From Chloroflexota bacterium (lineage in GTDB: Bacteria; Chloroflexota; UBA11872), in assembly GCA_026708035.1 (NCBI GenBank), contig JAPOVQ010000017.1, positions 1 to 64,000 of the forward strand: a stretch of 64,000 nucleotides of DNA. Direction: 5' to 3'. The position numbers and the translations under genes are program-made. Positions 51,696-63,362 of the stretch are shown here, piece by piece. A model generated the notes under the pieces. It was not told the origin of the DNA. It saw only the letters and a program-made list of their open reading frames with translations, and searched no databases. Positions within the stretch are counted from its first letter, which is position 1; every line of letters begins with the position of its first letter.

Positions 51696-53393
51696 ATGCA
51701 GCCATTCGAGCTCTCGGCGGAGCATTTGGCCGCGGTGGAGCGGCGGCGGCGGATCGTGGTGCGCTATGACATCACCGGCGATCCCAAGGACTTCGTGGGC
51801 GAGCCGCCGCCGCCCGAGCAGCTGGCCAAATGGTGGGACGCGCAGCTGAGCCTGCAGGACATGCCGGGCACGCAGATCGACACGATCATCTGGTGGTCGG
51901 AGGGCGGCCTGGAGGCCTCGTTCGAGAGCGATGTGCGACCCGTCGGGGAATGGATCGAGAACTGGGTCGCGGCGGGCGTGGAGATTCCGTCGCTGGCGCT
52001 GGAGCAGGCGCGGCGCCGCGGCATCGAGTCCTTCTACCAGCTCGCCATGAACGGCTACGACGTGGGCTGGGACGGGACCAAGATCGTGCCCATGAAGATC
52101 CCGGTGAAGGCGGCGCATCCCGAGTGGCTGATGTGGCCCTACGGCCCCGTCGAGGGCGGCTACATGAACTACGCCGAGCCGGGCGTGCGGGACCATATCA
52201 CCGAGATCGTGCGCGAGGTGGCCTGGCGCTTCGACCACGACGGCATCAACCTCGATTTCGCGCGCTTGGACATCCTCTTTCCGGCGGGGCCGCAGTGGGA
52301 GCTGCGCGAGCACCTGAACGACCTGATGCGCACGGTGCGCGCGGTGCTGCTGGAGCGGGAGCGGGTGCGCGGGCGGCCCTATCTGCTGAGCGTGCAGATC
52401 CCGCCCGACGTGGTGAGCTGCCACGCCACCGGCATCGACATCGAGACCTGGGTGCGCGAGGGTCTGGTGGACCTGCTGATCCTCGGCTGCCGCACGTTCG
52501 ACGTGGATGTGCGCGACTTCCGCCGCGTGACGGCGGGATATCCGGTGAAGCTGTTCCCGTGCATCGACGCGCACCATTCCAGCGACGGCTATTTCCACCC
52601 GTCGCTGGAGGTGCAGCGCGGCGCGGCGGCCAACTGGCTCCACCAGGGCGCCGACGGCGTGTGCACCTTCAACTATCCCGACCGCACGCCCGAATCAGCC
52701 CGGCGCGCCGGGACCTACATCGAATTGATGGACACCGACTACTGGCGCGGGTGCATGCAGGCGCAGCGCGAGCTGGGCGCACCGGAAACGCTGCGCCGCA
52801 CCGACAAGGTGTTCTTCGCCGAGCGTCGCGGCGGCGGCCACTTCATGATCCCGCCGCCGGAGGACTGGAGCACGCCACGGGAGATGTTCCTCAACACCAA
52901 CTTGCTGGCGCCGCTGCCGGCCCTGCTGCCGAACATCCCCACCGGCACGCCGCAGCCCAAGGAGGAGTGGCCCGGACCGCCGAACCAGTCGAGCGACTAC
53001 CGCGACGGCAAGGTGGACACCTTCGTGCGCGTGTGGGTGGGCGACGACGTGAACGCGGAGGCCGAGGCCGTGCGCTCAATCACCGTGCGCGCGGTGCTGT
53101 CCGACGAGGACGGGTCGGACGGGGACCGGCTCGACCCGGTGCTCCTGGCGACCAAGTACCGCGATCTCTACAATCGCCCGCCGCTGACCGACGTGGTGGA
53201 GCGCATCGAGCTGCGGATCAACAATATCGTGCTGCCGCCGCCGACCGTCGAGGACGGCTGGCTGGTCTTCGAGGCCAGCCCCACGTTCCTGGCGCACGGC
53301 GAGAACCTGTTCGGCGTCTGGGTCAACCCGCCGGACGAGGGCTCCGAGCGGCTCACGTTGGAGAAGCTGGAGATTCACGTCGGGTATCGGTAG
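51696..53393 (+). CDS. Glycoside-hydrolase-like TIM-barrel protein, unassigned family
   Basis: The 565-residue product from ATG 51696 shows a barrel typical of putative glycosidases of the GHL/DUF type: RIVVRYDITGD near the N-terminus, IDTIIWWSEGG, MNYAEPGVRDHITEIVREVA and the conserved DHDGINLDFARLDILF, where acidic residues end strand 4. HQGADGVCTFNYPD lies at the end of the barrel. The last 150 residues form a beta-rich domain (VRSITVRAVLSDEDG, IELRINNIVLPPP). No signal peptide is seen, so it appears cytosolic. The substrate is unknown. It stands alone, flanked on both sides by repeat clusters. Confidence 0.65.
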   Translation: MQPFELSAEHLAAVERRRRIVVRYDITGDPKDFVGEPPPPEQLAKWWDAQLSLQDMPGTQIDTIIWWSEGGLEASFESDVRPVGEWIENWVAAGVEIPSLALEQARRRGIESFYQLAMNGYDVGWDGTKIVPMKIPVKAAHPEWLMWPYGPVEGGYMNYAEPGVRDHITEIVREVAWRFDHDGINLDFARLDILFPAGPQWELREHLNDLMRTVRAVLLERERVRGRPYLLSVQIPPDVVSCHATGIDIETWVREGLVDLLILGCRTFDVDVRDFRRVTAGYPVKLFPCIDAHHSSDGYFHPSLEVQRGAAANWLHQGADGVCTFNYPDRTPESARRAGTYIELMDTDYWRGCMQAQRELGAPETLRRTDKVFFAERRGGGHFMIPPPEDWSTPREMFLNTNLLAPLPALLPNIPTGTPQPKEEWPGPPNQSSDYRDGKVDTFVRVWVGDDVNAEAEAVRSITVRAVLSDEDGSDGDRLDPVLLATKYRDLYNRPPLTDVVERIELRINNIVLPPPTVEDGWLVFEASPTFLAHGENLFGVWVNPPDEGSERLTLEKLEIHVGYR

Positions 53394-53435
53394 CCGCGGA
53401 ACCGGATCGGGCGGGTCTCAATCCGGCCGCTCCCA

Positions 53436-53702
53436 CCCGTCATTCCGAACGAACGTGAGGAATCTAAGGACGCTGTGCGCTCTCCCCGCCCCCTAGATTC
53501 CTCGCCTGCGGCGCGGAATGACAGTGAGGGGACGCCTGCGAACCAATGGCGGGGACTCAGCGCGTCGTGCGGTGTCCCTTCTCCCCTAGTGGGAGAAGGA
53601 CAGGATGAGGGGGACCGCGCGGCGGGTAGCGAGGGAGCGTGTAGGTTCGTTCCAGGCCCTCACCCTCACCCTAGCCCTCTCCCATCAAGGGAGAGGGGAC
53701 CG
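53436..53702. repeat. Repeat cluster after the glycosidase-like gene
   Basis: A complete family C inverted repeat (about 53438-53523, GTCATTCCGAACGAACGTGA to CGCGGAATGAC) is followed by two family A units (about 53577-53612 and 53658-53702) in opposite orientations. These account for most of the 332-base gap. Confidence 0.85.
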
Positions 53703-53725
53703 GACGGGACGCGAGCAGGCCTCCG

Positions 53726-54973
53726 TCAGGCCGCCAAGAGCCGCCGGTCGCGGGCGACTTCGCGTCCGCCGAGGTAGACGGCGATCGGGTCCGCCACGCA
53801 GCAGATGTTCTCGCCCACGTCGTCCTCGACCACCAGAACGTCGGCGGCCAGTCCCGGCTTCAGCGCGCCGGTGACGTCGCCCAGTCCGATGGTGCTCGCG
53901 GGGGCGTAGGTGGTGATGTTGATCGCCTCGACCGGCGAGAGGTCGAGCGTGACCGCCGCCGCAATGACAGTGAGCGCGAACTCGTCGTGCTTGGTGGTCA
54001 TCACGCCGGCGTCGCTGGAGACGACCAGCGGCGTGCCGCTGGCGCGCATGGCGCGGTGGTAGACGCCGCGCGCGTGCAGCTCCTCGCGGTCCGCCTCGGA
54101 CATCTCGTCCAGGTGGTCGACCCCGCGCACGTGGTCGCGGCTGCCCGCGCCGACGGTCATGTGCACCGACTGCGTGGCCGGCTGGATGCGGGCGGCGGCC
54201 TCGGCGTCGAAACGGAAGGCCCCGTGCTCGCCGGTTTCATCGAGCCACGAGCAGTGCTCCAGGGTGTCCACGCCGGCGTCGATGGCCAGGATGCAGCCGG
54301 TGGTGCCCAGCACGTGGGCCGCCACCTGCTTGCGCAGCCGATGGGAGTCGTCCACTAGGGCCTGCAGCTCCGACTCCGAGTACTGCGTCATGCCGGGCGA
54401 GGTGCCGGGCGTCATCATGCCGCCGGTGGCCATGACCTTGATGAAGTCCGCCCCGGCCTCGGCCATCGTGCGCACGGCCTCGACGACCTCGTCGCGGTTG
54501 TCGGCTCGCAGGCCGCACCAGTGCAGGTGGCCGGCGGTGGTGGTGATCGGCGCGCCGCACACCAGCAGGCGCGGGCCGATGACGTGGCCGTCGTTGATGG
54601 CGTCGCGCACGTCCATGTTGAGCGTCAGGTAGCCGCCGGTGTCGCGCATGGTGGTCACGCCGGTGGCTAGCCCTCGCTGGGCGTTGCCGATGGCGGTAGC
54701 GATGCGCTCGGCGTCGCTGGCCCCCATGTGGATGCCGCGGGTGGTGGGATGGTCCGGACCGGCGGTGAACTGGAGGTGCACGTGGGCGTCGATGAGGCCC
54801 GGGAGCAATGTGGCGTCGCCGTAGTCCACGATCTCGGCGTCAACCGGGTCTCTTCGGCCGGGTGAGCCCACGGCGGCGATGGTTCCGTCGCGAATGGTCA
54901 CCTCGCCGGGCCGGATGGGCTCGGCGCCGGTGCCGTCAATCAGCGTGGCGGCGCGCAGCACGAGGTCGGGCAT
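53726..54973 (-). CDS. Metal-dependent amidohydrolase (prolidase/imidazolonepropionase-like)
   Basis: The 415-residue product from ATG 54973 (GGAGGG ribosome site) has the binuclear amidohydrolase ligands: HVH in LIDAHVHLQF (about residue 63), the likely carboxylated Lys in ADFIKVMATGG, His in VAAHVLGTTG and LEHCSW, and Asp in VSSDAGV. The C-terminal GDVTGALKPGLAADVLVVEDD is typical. Members hydrolyse cyclic amides or Xaa-Pro-type dipeptides in the cytosol; which one is unknown. The long open frame upstream to 55417 consists of repeat-derived sequence and is not counted. Confidence 0.88.
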   Translation of the reverse strand: MPDLVLRAATLIDGTGAEPIRPGEVTIRDGTIAAVGSPGRRDPVDAEIVDYGDATLLPGLIDAHVHLQFTAGPDHPTTRGIHMGASDAERIATAIGNAQRGLATGVTTMRDTGGYLTLNMDVRDAINDGHVIGPRLLVCGAPITTTAGHLHWCGLRADNRDEVVEAVRTMAEAGADFIKVMATGGMMTPGTSPGMTQYSESELQALVDDSHRLRKQVAAHVLGTTGCILAIDAGVDTLEHCSWLDETGEHGAFRFDAEAAARIQPATQSVHMTVGAGSRDHVRGVDHLDEMSEADREELHARGVYHRAMRASGTPLVVSSDAGVMTTKHDEFALTVIAAAVTLDLSPVEAINITTYAPASTIGLGDVTGALKPGLAADVLVVEDDVGENICCVADPIAVYLGGREVARDRRLLAA

Positions 54974-55368
54974 GGCGTCAGTCCCTCCTGGCGGCGCAGT
55001 GTAGCGGGCGCGGTCGCAGAGGTTGGGGCCGATCACCCTCACCCCAGCCCTCTCCCATCCAGGGAGAGGGGGTCGAGCCCGCCAGCACGAACGCGAGGCC
55101 CGTGTGACGGGCGAGGGGAATTGGACCGCGTGGAAGCGGGCTACTGGGTGCGACATTGAGTCCCTTCGCCCCTGGCGGGAGAAGGACAGAGCCTGCCCCG
55201 TACTCGATACGGGGATGAGGGGGGCTTCGCGGCGGATCACGGCGAGGCGTCGGTACGCGGTCGAGACTTGACCCTCACCCTCGAATCTCGGTACCGCGAT
55301 GGCGATCAAACCAGACGCCCCGGGCCTCGATTGTTCGGTCAGCCCACCCGGATGCTGTGGGTGCCTTC
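54974..55368. repeat. Repeat-bearing gap between amidohydrolase and hydroxyacid dehydrogenase genes
   Basis: One family A unit lies at about 55031-55073 (CCCTCTCCCATCCAGGGAGAGGG), and a second, interrupted unit at about 55158-55220 with the TACTCGATACGGGG insert also seen near 50.1 kb. No open frame looks real. Confidence 0.7.
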
Positions 55369-56346
55369 CTATCCCGACAGCCGGTCGTAGACCTCCGGAT
55401 TCACCGTCCGCTCGCACCGGCCGGTGGCCATGAACTCCCGCAGGTTACGCACCGCGCGATCGCCCATGCGGAACATCGACTCGTGGCTGTGCGAGCCGAA
55501 GTGCGGCGTCAGAATCGTGCGCGGGGTGTGGAAGAACGGGTGGTCCTCCGGCGGCGGCTCGACGGCGAACACGTCCGAGCCAAGTCCGCCCAGGCGCCCG
55601 TCGTGCAGCGCCTCCACCACCGCCGCCTCATCCACCAGCCGCCCGCGGGAGCTGTTAATCAGGAAGGCGCCGGGCTTCATCAGCGCAATCTCCTCGCGCC
55701 CAATGATCTCCATCGTCTCGTCGGTCACGGGCGTATGCAGCGTCACGAAGTCGGACTGGCGCAGCAGCTCGGCCAGCGACACGAACGCCCCGTCGATCCC
55801 TGCGGCTTCGAGCCGCGCCGGATCCGGATTGGCCGTGTGCGCCAGCACGCGCATACCGAAGCCGTGCTGGCAGATCGTCGCCACGCGGCGTCCGATGTCC
55901 CCGAATCCCACGATGCCCACCGTCTTTTCCGCCAGGTCGTTGCCCAGCAGCACGATGCGCTTGGCGAAGCCCTCGGTGCGCACCGAGGCGTCCGCGTCGA
56001 AGATGCGGCGGGCGAGGGTCCACATCATGCCCACGGAGTATTCGGCCACCGTCAGCGACATTTCGCCGGGGCCGTTGAGCACCGCCACCCCGGCGTCGGT
56101 GGCGGCCGCCAGGTCAATGCTGTCCACCCCGGTACCCACGCGCGAGATGCAGCGCAGCGTGCCGGCGTTGGCCTCCAGCAGCTCGCGCGTCCACGACTCG
56201 GTGCCGGCGATCACGGCCACGGCGCCCACCGCCGCCGCCGCCAGCTCCGCGTCGTCGGGGAACGGCGCCTGCCGCACCTCGTAGTCGCGTTCGAGCTCGG
56301 CCTGTGGCCCCGGGGGCATGGGAAACGTTTGCAGAACTAGTGTCAT
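55369..56346 (-). CDS. D-isomer-specific 2-hydroxyacid dehydrogenase
   Basis: The 325-residue product from ATG 56346 has the family's NAD-binding loop GIVGFGDIGRRVA (about 154-166), the catalytic Arg region NSSRGRLVDEAAVV, Glu in SDVFAVEPP and His in LTPHFGSHSHES. It resembles phosphoglycerate dehydrogenase-like enzymes without the ACT domain, so it may act on another 2-hydroxy acid such as glyoxylate or D-lactate. It ends the minus-strand gene series after the mreB-like gene, with only 21 bases between them. Confidence 0.9.
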   Translation of the reverse strand: MTLVLQTFPMPPGPQAELERDYEVRQAPFPDDAELAAAAVGAVAVIAGTESWTRELLEANAGTLRCISRVGTGVDSIDLAAATDAGVAVLNGPGEMSLTVAEYSVGMMWTLARRIFDADASVRTEGFAKRIVLLGNDLAEKTVGIVGFGDIGRRVATICQHGFGMRVLAHTANPDPARLEAAGIDGAFVSLAELLRQSDFVTLHTPVTDETMEIIGREEIALMKPGAFLINSSRGRLVDEAAVVEALHDGRLGGLGSDVFAVEPPPEDHPFFHTPRTILTPHFGSHSHESMFRMGDRAVRNLREFMATGRCERTVNPEVYDRLSG

Positions 56347-56367
56347 CTCAGCCTCGCTGGGCCGGTG

Positions 56368-57393
56368 CTACGGGTGCGAGATTACGATCTTTTGCAGCAC
56401 GTCGAAGTGCTCCAGGGCGACGCCGGTGCCGCGGACGGTGCACAGCAGGGGCGTCTCCGCCACGTGCACGGCCACGCCGGTCTCGCGCGCCACCAGCTTG
56501 TCCAGGTTGCGCAGCAGCGCCGTGCCGCCGGTCATCACCAGCCCTTTATCGATGATGTCGGCCGCCAGCTCAGGCGGCGTCGCCTCGAGCACGCTGCGAA
56601 CGCCGCGGATGATCTGCTCCACGGGCTCCGCGATGGCCTCCGTGATCTCGTCCGACGTGATCGTCACGGTGCGCGGCAGGCCCTGCATCTGGTCGCGCCC
56701 GCGCACCTCCATGGTTTCCGCGGGTTCCAGCACGATAGCGCTGCCGATGCGCATCTTGATCGATTCCGCCGTGCGGTCGCCGGTCATCAGGTTGTATTTG
56801 CGCTTGATGTAGGTGCGAATGGCCTCATCCAGGCGATTGCCGCCGACGCGCAGCGACCCCGAGCAGTCGGCCACGATGTCGTTGAGCGAGATCACCGCGA
56901 TCTCCGTCGTGCCCCCGCCAAGATTCACCACCATGCTTCCCGAGGCATGGGAGATGGGCACGTTGGCGCCGATCGCCGCCGCCAGGGGCTCCGGGATCAG
57001 GTGCACGCGCTTGGCCCCCGCCGCGATGCCCGCGTCCATCACCGCGCGTTGCTCCACCGTGGTCACGCCCGTGGGCACCGCCACCATCACCTCGGGCCGG
57101 AAGAGGCGGTGGCGGCCGGCGGCTCGCTCGATGAAGTAGCGCAGCATGGCCGCGGTGACCAGGTAGTCGGCGATCACGCCGTCCTGCAGCGGGCGCATGA
57201 CGCGCAGGCTGCCGGGCGTGCGCCCCACCATCTCGCGCGCCGCGTGCCCGATGGCTTCGATGCGGCGGTCTTGCACCGACACGGCGACCACCGACGGCTC
57301 GTCGATGATCACGCCCTCGCCGACGAGGTAGACCAGCACGTTGGCGGTGCCGAGGTCGACCCCCAGCTGCTGCGAGCTTAGGGATCGGAACAT
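56368..57393 (-). CDS. mreB: MreB/Mbl-like actin-family cell-shape protein
   Basis: The 341-residue product from ATG 57393 has the MreB phosphate loops LGVDLGTANVLVYL (10-23) and VVNLGGGTTEIAVISL, plus IPEPLAAAIGA and VMTGGTALLRNLD. It forms membrane-bound filaments that guide peptidoglycan synthesis in rod-shaped cells. No mreC or mreD follows, and it is next to murA as Mbl is in some Gram-positive bacteria, so it may be the Mbl-type paralogue. The length is normal. Confidence 0.93.
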   Translation of the reverse strand: MFRSLSSQQLGVDLGTANVLVYLVGEGVIIDEPSVVAVSVQDRRIEAIGHAAREMVGRTPGSLRVMRPLQDGVIADYLVTAAMLRYFIERAAGRHRLFRPEVMVAVPTGVTTVEQRAVMDAGIAAGAKRVHLIPEPLAAAIGANVPISHASGSMVVNLGGGTTEIAVISLNDIVADCSGSLRVGGNRLDEAIRTYIKRKYNLMTGDRTAESIKMRIGSAIVLEPAETMEVRGRDQMQGLPRTVTITSDEITEAIAEPVEQIIRGVRSVLEATPPELAADIIDKGLVMTGGTALLRNLDKLVARETGVAVHVAETPLLCTVRGTGVALEHFDVLQKIVISHP

Positions 57394-57411
57394 CTAAGCA
57401 ATCTCCGATGA

Positions 57412-57500
57412 ATCCCCTTCCCCCTTCCAGGGGGAAGGTTGGGATGGGGGTCCGACTCCTTCCCCCTGCAAGGGGGAAGGCTGGGATGGGGGTCAACACC
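57412..57500. repeat. Two tandem family A variants between mreB and murA
   Basis: Two units with CCTTCCCCCTTCC/GGGGGAAGG arms and TTGGGATGGGGGTC tails follow each other directly (57412-57452 and 57455-57500). They lie in the 188-base gap upstream of the mreB-like gene. Confidence 0.85.
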
Positions 57501-57581
57501 TGGCAGCCCAGGTGCGGCGAGTCGGCCACCCCGCCGGATTGCGGCCCGTGCTGCCATCACCAGGGGTTGTTCAGGCTTTCC

Positions 57582-58913
57582 CTACGCAACCGTCGCCGTG
57601 GCCGCCGGGCGCGGGCGGCGCTCGACCGTGATATCGGCGCCAAGCTCTCGCAAGTCGCCCGGAAGGTCTTGATAGCCGCGCTGGATGATCTCCGCGTCAT
57701 CGAGCACCGTCGTGCCCTGCGCCACCAGCCCGGCCAAGAGCAGCGCCGCGCCGGCGCGGATGTCGGGCCACAGCTGCATCTCGCAGGCCGTGAGCGGCGT
57801 CGGACCGCGGATGCGCGCCGTCGGGCCATCCACCGACACGTCCGCGCCCATGCGCCGGAGCTGCTCCACATAGCCCAGGTTGCCGTCGTAGACGCGCTCG
57901 ATGATGGAGCTCTCGCCGTGGGCCTGGGTCAGCAGCGTGCCCATCGCCGCCTGGACGTCCGTGGGGAATCCCGGAAACGGAATGCACTGGATGGCGGTGG
58001 CGCTGAGCATCGGGCTGCCGATGACGCGCACGGAGCGGTTCGTCTCGTGCAGCGCCACCCCCATGGCAGCAAGCTTGACGAGCACCGGCTGCAGGTGGTC
58101 GGGGCGCACGTTCAGCAATTCCACGTCGCCGGCGGTAATGGCCGCCGCCACCGCCATCGTGCTGCCCACGATCCGGTCCGGGATCGCGCGCGCCACCGTG
58201 CCGAAGAGCCGCGACTGGCCCTGCACGCCGATCGTGCTCGTGCCCTCGCCGTGAATCTCGGCGCCCATGCTGCGCAGGAAGTGCACCAGCGCGATCACTT
58301 CCGGCTCGCGCGACGCGTGCACGATGGTCGTGTAGCCGCTGGCCAGCGTGGCCGCCATCAGCAGGTTTTGCGTGCCGGTGTGGCTCGGGTAGTCCAGGTA
58401 GACCTGGCCGCCGACCAGCGGGTCGGCCACCGCCTGGTAGACGCCGCCGCCGAGGGCGATGGAGGCGCCCATGACCTCGAAACCCTCGATGTCCACGTTC
58501 ACCGGGCGGGTCCCCAGTTGGCAACCGCCCGGCGCGTGGCAGTCCACCCGTCCGAAGCGCGAGAGCAGCGGTCCGGTTACCTGAAACGACGCCCGCATGG
58601 CGCGCACTAGGCGGGGATCGGGGCGGGTCGAGTGGACGCCGGCCGCGGTGATGGCGACCGATCGGCGCTCAGTGTCGATCTCCACCTGTGCGCCGAGTCC
58701 ACGCAGCAGCTCGGCCATGACCATGATGTCGGTGATGAGCGGGATGTCCTCGATGACGCAGGTTTCCTCCGTCAGCAGGCACGCGGCCATCATGGGCAGC
58801 ACCGCGTTCTTGGCGCCGGGCACGCGATAGGCGCCCTGCAGCGACCGGCCGCCGGTGATTGCGACCCGCGTGGCGGGCGTGGTCGTGGTGGCGTCGGCGA
58901 GGGCTGCGGCCAC
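57582..58913 (-). CDS. murA: UDP-N-acetylglucosamine 1-carboxyvinyltransferase
   Basis: The 443-residue product starts at GTG 58913. It has the MurA substrate lysine in VPGAKNAVLPMMAA (about 32-45), the catalytic cysteine in CHAPGGCQLGTRPVN (about 120-134), and EGFEVMGASI and AMGTLLTQAHG segments. It transfers enolpyruvate to UDP-GlcNAc, the first committed step of peptidoglycan synthesis. Cys rather than Asp at the active site predicts fosfomycin sensitivity. It follows atpC by 10 bases, so it is probably read from the ATP synthase operon, at least in part. Confidence 0.96.
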   Translation of the reverse strand: MAAALADATTTTPATRVAITGGRSLQGAYRVPGAKNAVLPMMAACLLTEETCVIEDIPLITDIMVMAELLRGLGAQVEIDTERRSVAITAAGVHSTRPDPRLVRAMRASFQVTGPLLSRFGRVDCHAPGGCQLGTRPVNVDIEGFEVMGASIALGGGVYQAVADPLVGGQVYLDYPSHTGTQNLLMAATLASGYTTIVHASREPEVIALVHFLRSMGAEIHGEGTSTIGVQGQSRLFGTVARAIPDRIVGSTMAVAAAITAGDVELLNVRPDHLQPVLVKLAAMGVALHETNRSVRVIGSPMLSATAIQCIPFPGFPTDVQAAMGTLLTQAHGESSIIERVYDGNLGYVEQLRRMGADVSVDGPTARIRGPTPLTACEMQLWPDIRAGAALLLAGLVAQGTTVLDDAEIIQRGYQDLPGDLRELGADITVERRPRPAATATVA

Positions 58914-58923
58914 GGGGCCGGCC

Positions 58924-59346
58924 TTAGCCGCGCCCTGCCCGTTGCGCGGTGCGGATGCGCGCCAGCGCCCGAAGCAGGGCCAGCCGCGCCCGGATCACCG
59001 TCGCGTCGTCTCCGCCCACGCGCGCCTCCTCGAGCTCGCGCAGCGCCTCGGCGCGGGCGCGCTCGGCCCGCTCCACGTCGATCTCGTCGGACCGCTCCGA
59101 GCCGTCCGCGAGCACCGTCACCGTGTCCTGCATGACCTGGAGGAATCCGCCCAGGATGGTGAGAAAGCGTTCATCGCCGCCGCTGCGATAGCGCAGCGTG
59201 CCGGCCTGCAATTGGGTCACCAGCGGGGCGTGGCGCGGCATCAGCCCGAGCTCGCCGTCGATTCCGGGCGCAACGACCATATCGACGTCGTCCTCGCGCA
59301 GAACTTCCCGCTCCGGCGAGACGACGGTGAGGGTCAACCCAGCCAT
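58924..59346 (-). CDS. atpC: ATP synthase epsilon subunit
   Basis: The 140-residue product from ATG 59346 has the epsilon beta-sandwich (LTLTVVSPEREVLREDDVDMVVAPGIDGELGLMPRHAPLVTQL) followed by a two-helix C-terminus (DEIDVERAERARAEALRELEEA). It sits on the central stalk and modulates rotation. It is separated from atpD by 180 bases containing a dispersed repeat, an unusual break in this operon. Confidence 0.95.
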   Translation of the reverse strand: MAGLTLTVVSPEREVLREDDVDMVVAPGIDGELGLMPRHAPLVTQLQAGTLRYRSGGDERFLTILGGFLQVMQDTVTVLADGSERSDEIDVERAERARAEALRELEEARVGGDDATVIRARLALLRALARIRTAQRAGRG

Positions 59347-59451
59347 CTACGCCTCCTCGTCGAGAATATCAGAGCGTTTCGAGACGACTGTTGCGTTGAG
59401 CAACACGTTGATCGGCATCAGGCGACTTCCCGCTCCTCGTCCACGGTCTGA

Positions 59452-59491
59452 TCCCCTCTCCCTTGACGCGAGAGGGTTGGGTTGGGGGTGC
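59452..59491. repeat. Family A repeat inside the ATP synthase operon
   Basis: CCCTCTCCCTTGACGCGAGAGGG with a GGTTGGGTTGGGGG tail sits between atpD and atpC. A small hairpin GTTGC-GTTGA-GCAAC lies nearby at about 59389. In RNA it would form a stem between two co-transcribed genes. Confidence 0.8.
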
Positions 59492-59526
59492 ATTCCGCTG
59501 ACCGTCGCGATGGACCGACGCCGCGC

Positions 59527-61811
<2,285 letters not shown>

Positions 61812-61814
61812 CGG

Positions 61815-63347
61815 CTAGCTGCCGGCCATCGCGGCTCGGCCCGAGAACGTGTTGGTCGTGAAGTCGGCGATCGCCGCGTCAAGCGCAGCCTCGTCCTCGT
61901 CGCTCAGCTCGCGCGACTCTCGAATGCGGTCCAACAGCTCCGCCTGCCCCGAGCGCAGGAAGTCGAGCAACTCCTGCTCGAAGCTGTCGACCTGATCGGT
62001 CGGCACGGCGTCCACCGCGCCCGAGGTGCCGGCGTGAATGATGCAGACCTGCTCCTCGATCGGCGCCGGCTCGAACTGCTTCTGCTTGAGCAGCTCGGTC
62101 AAGCGCGCGCCGCGTTCAAGCTGGTTGCGCGTGGCCCGGTCCAGATCGGAGGCGAACTGCGCAAACGCCGCCACCTCGCGGAACTGCGCGAGGCCCAGCC
62201 GCAGCTGGCCGGCCACCTGTTTCATGGCGCGAATCTGCGCGTCGCCGCCCACCCGCGACACGGACAGCCCGGCGTTGATCGCCGGTCGGATGCCGCCGTT
62301 GAACAGGTCGGCTTCCAGGTATATCTGGCCGTCGGTAATCGAGATGACGTTGGTGGGGATGTAGGTGCTCACGTCCCCTTCCTGCGTCTCGATGATCGGC
62401 AGGGCCGTAAGCGACCCACCGCCCTGGTCGTCGTGCATGCGGGCCGACCGCTCGAGCAGCCGGGAGTGCAGGTAGAACACGTCGCCCGGGTAGGCCTCGC
62501 GGCCCGGCGGGCGGCGCAGCACCAGCGACACCTGGCGATAGGCCCAGGCGTGCTTGGTGAGGTCGTCGAAGATCACCAGCGCGTCTTGGCCGCGATCGCG
62601 GAAGTATTCGCCCATCGTGCAGGCGGCGAAAGGTGCGATGAACTGCTGGGCGGCCGGCTGGCTGGCGGTGGCGGCCACCACGATGGTGTGCTCCAGCGCG
62701 CCGTATTCCTGCAGCAAGGCCACCACCTGCGCCACGGCGCTTTCCTTCTGGCCGATGGCGCAGTAGATGCAGATCAGGTCGCCGCCGCGCTGGTTGATGA
62801 TCGTGTCCAGGGCGATGGCGGTCTTGCCGATCTGGCGGTCGCCGATGATGAGCTCGCGCTGGCCGCGGCCGATCGGAATCATCGCGTCGATGGCCTTGAT
62901 GCCCGTCTGCACCGGCGTATCCACGTCCTGGCGCAGCGCCACGCCGGGCGCCACCTTCTCGATCACGTCCGTGGCGCTGGCGGTGATCGGTCCTTTGCCG
63001 TCCACCGCCTCACCCAGCGCGTTCACCACGCGGCCGAGCATCTCCGGTCCCACGGGCACCTCGGCCACGCGGCCGGTGGTGCGCACCTCGTCGCCTTCCT
63101 GAATCGTCAGGTAGTCGCCGAGGATCACCGCGCCCACGGTGTCTTCTTCCAGGTTGAGCGCCATACCCATCACGCCGCCGGAGAACTCCAGCAGCTCGCC
63201 CGCCAGACACTCGGAGATGCCCGTGACCTGCGCGACGCCATCGGCGACCTCGAGCACATTGCCCACGTTGGCCTGCTGAGCGCTGGCCTGAAAGCCCTCG
63301 ATTTCTCGCCGTAGGGCGTCTGCGATTTCTTGCGGGCTGATAGACAT
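61815..63347 (-). CDS. atpA: ATP synthase alpha subunit
   Basis: The 510-residue product from ATG 63347 has the P-loop [18 protein letters not shown], the alpha-type [12 protein letters not shown], and the signature [14 protein letters not shown]. It forms the non-catalytic nucleotide sites of F1. Length and both ends match the family. It lies 15 bases after atpH. Confidence 0.98.
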   Translation of the reverse strand: MSISPQEIADALRREIEGFQASAQQANVGNVLEVADGVAQVTGISECLAGELLEFSGGVMGMALNLEEDTVGAVILGDYLTIQEGDEVRTTGRVAEVPVGPEMLGRVVNALGEAVDGKGPITASATDVIEKVAPGVALRQDVDTPVQTGIKAIDAMIPIGRGQRELIIGDRQIGKTAIALDTIINQRGGDLICIYCAIGQKESAVAQVVALLQEYGALEHTIVVAATASQPAAQQFIAPFAACTMGEYFRDRGQDALVIFDDLTKHAWAYRQVSLVLRRPPGREAYPGDVFYLHSRLLERSARMHDDQGGGSLTALPIIETQEGDVSTYIPTNVISITDGQIYLEADLFNGGIRPAINAGLSVSRVGGDAQIRAMKQVAGQLRLGLAQFREVAAFAQFASDLDRATRNQLERGARLTELLKQKQFEPAPIEEQVCIIHAGTSGAVDAVPTDQVDSFEQELLDFLRSGQAELLDRIRESRELSDEDEAALDAAIADFTTNTFSGRAAMAGS

Positions 63348-63362
63348 TCGCGTCCCTCGCGC

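Noticed and set aside
54974-55417. 148-codon extension of the amidohydrolase
   Set aside because: It is composed of dispersed repeats and low-complexity sequence; the ATG at 54973 has a good ribosome site and starts the conserved strand.
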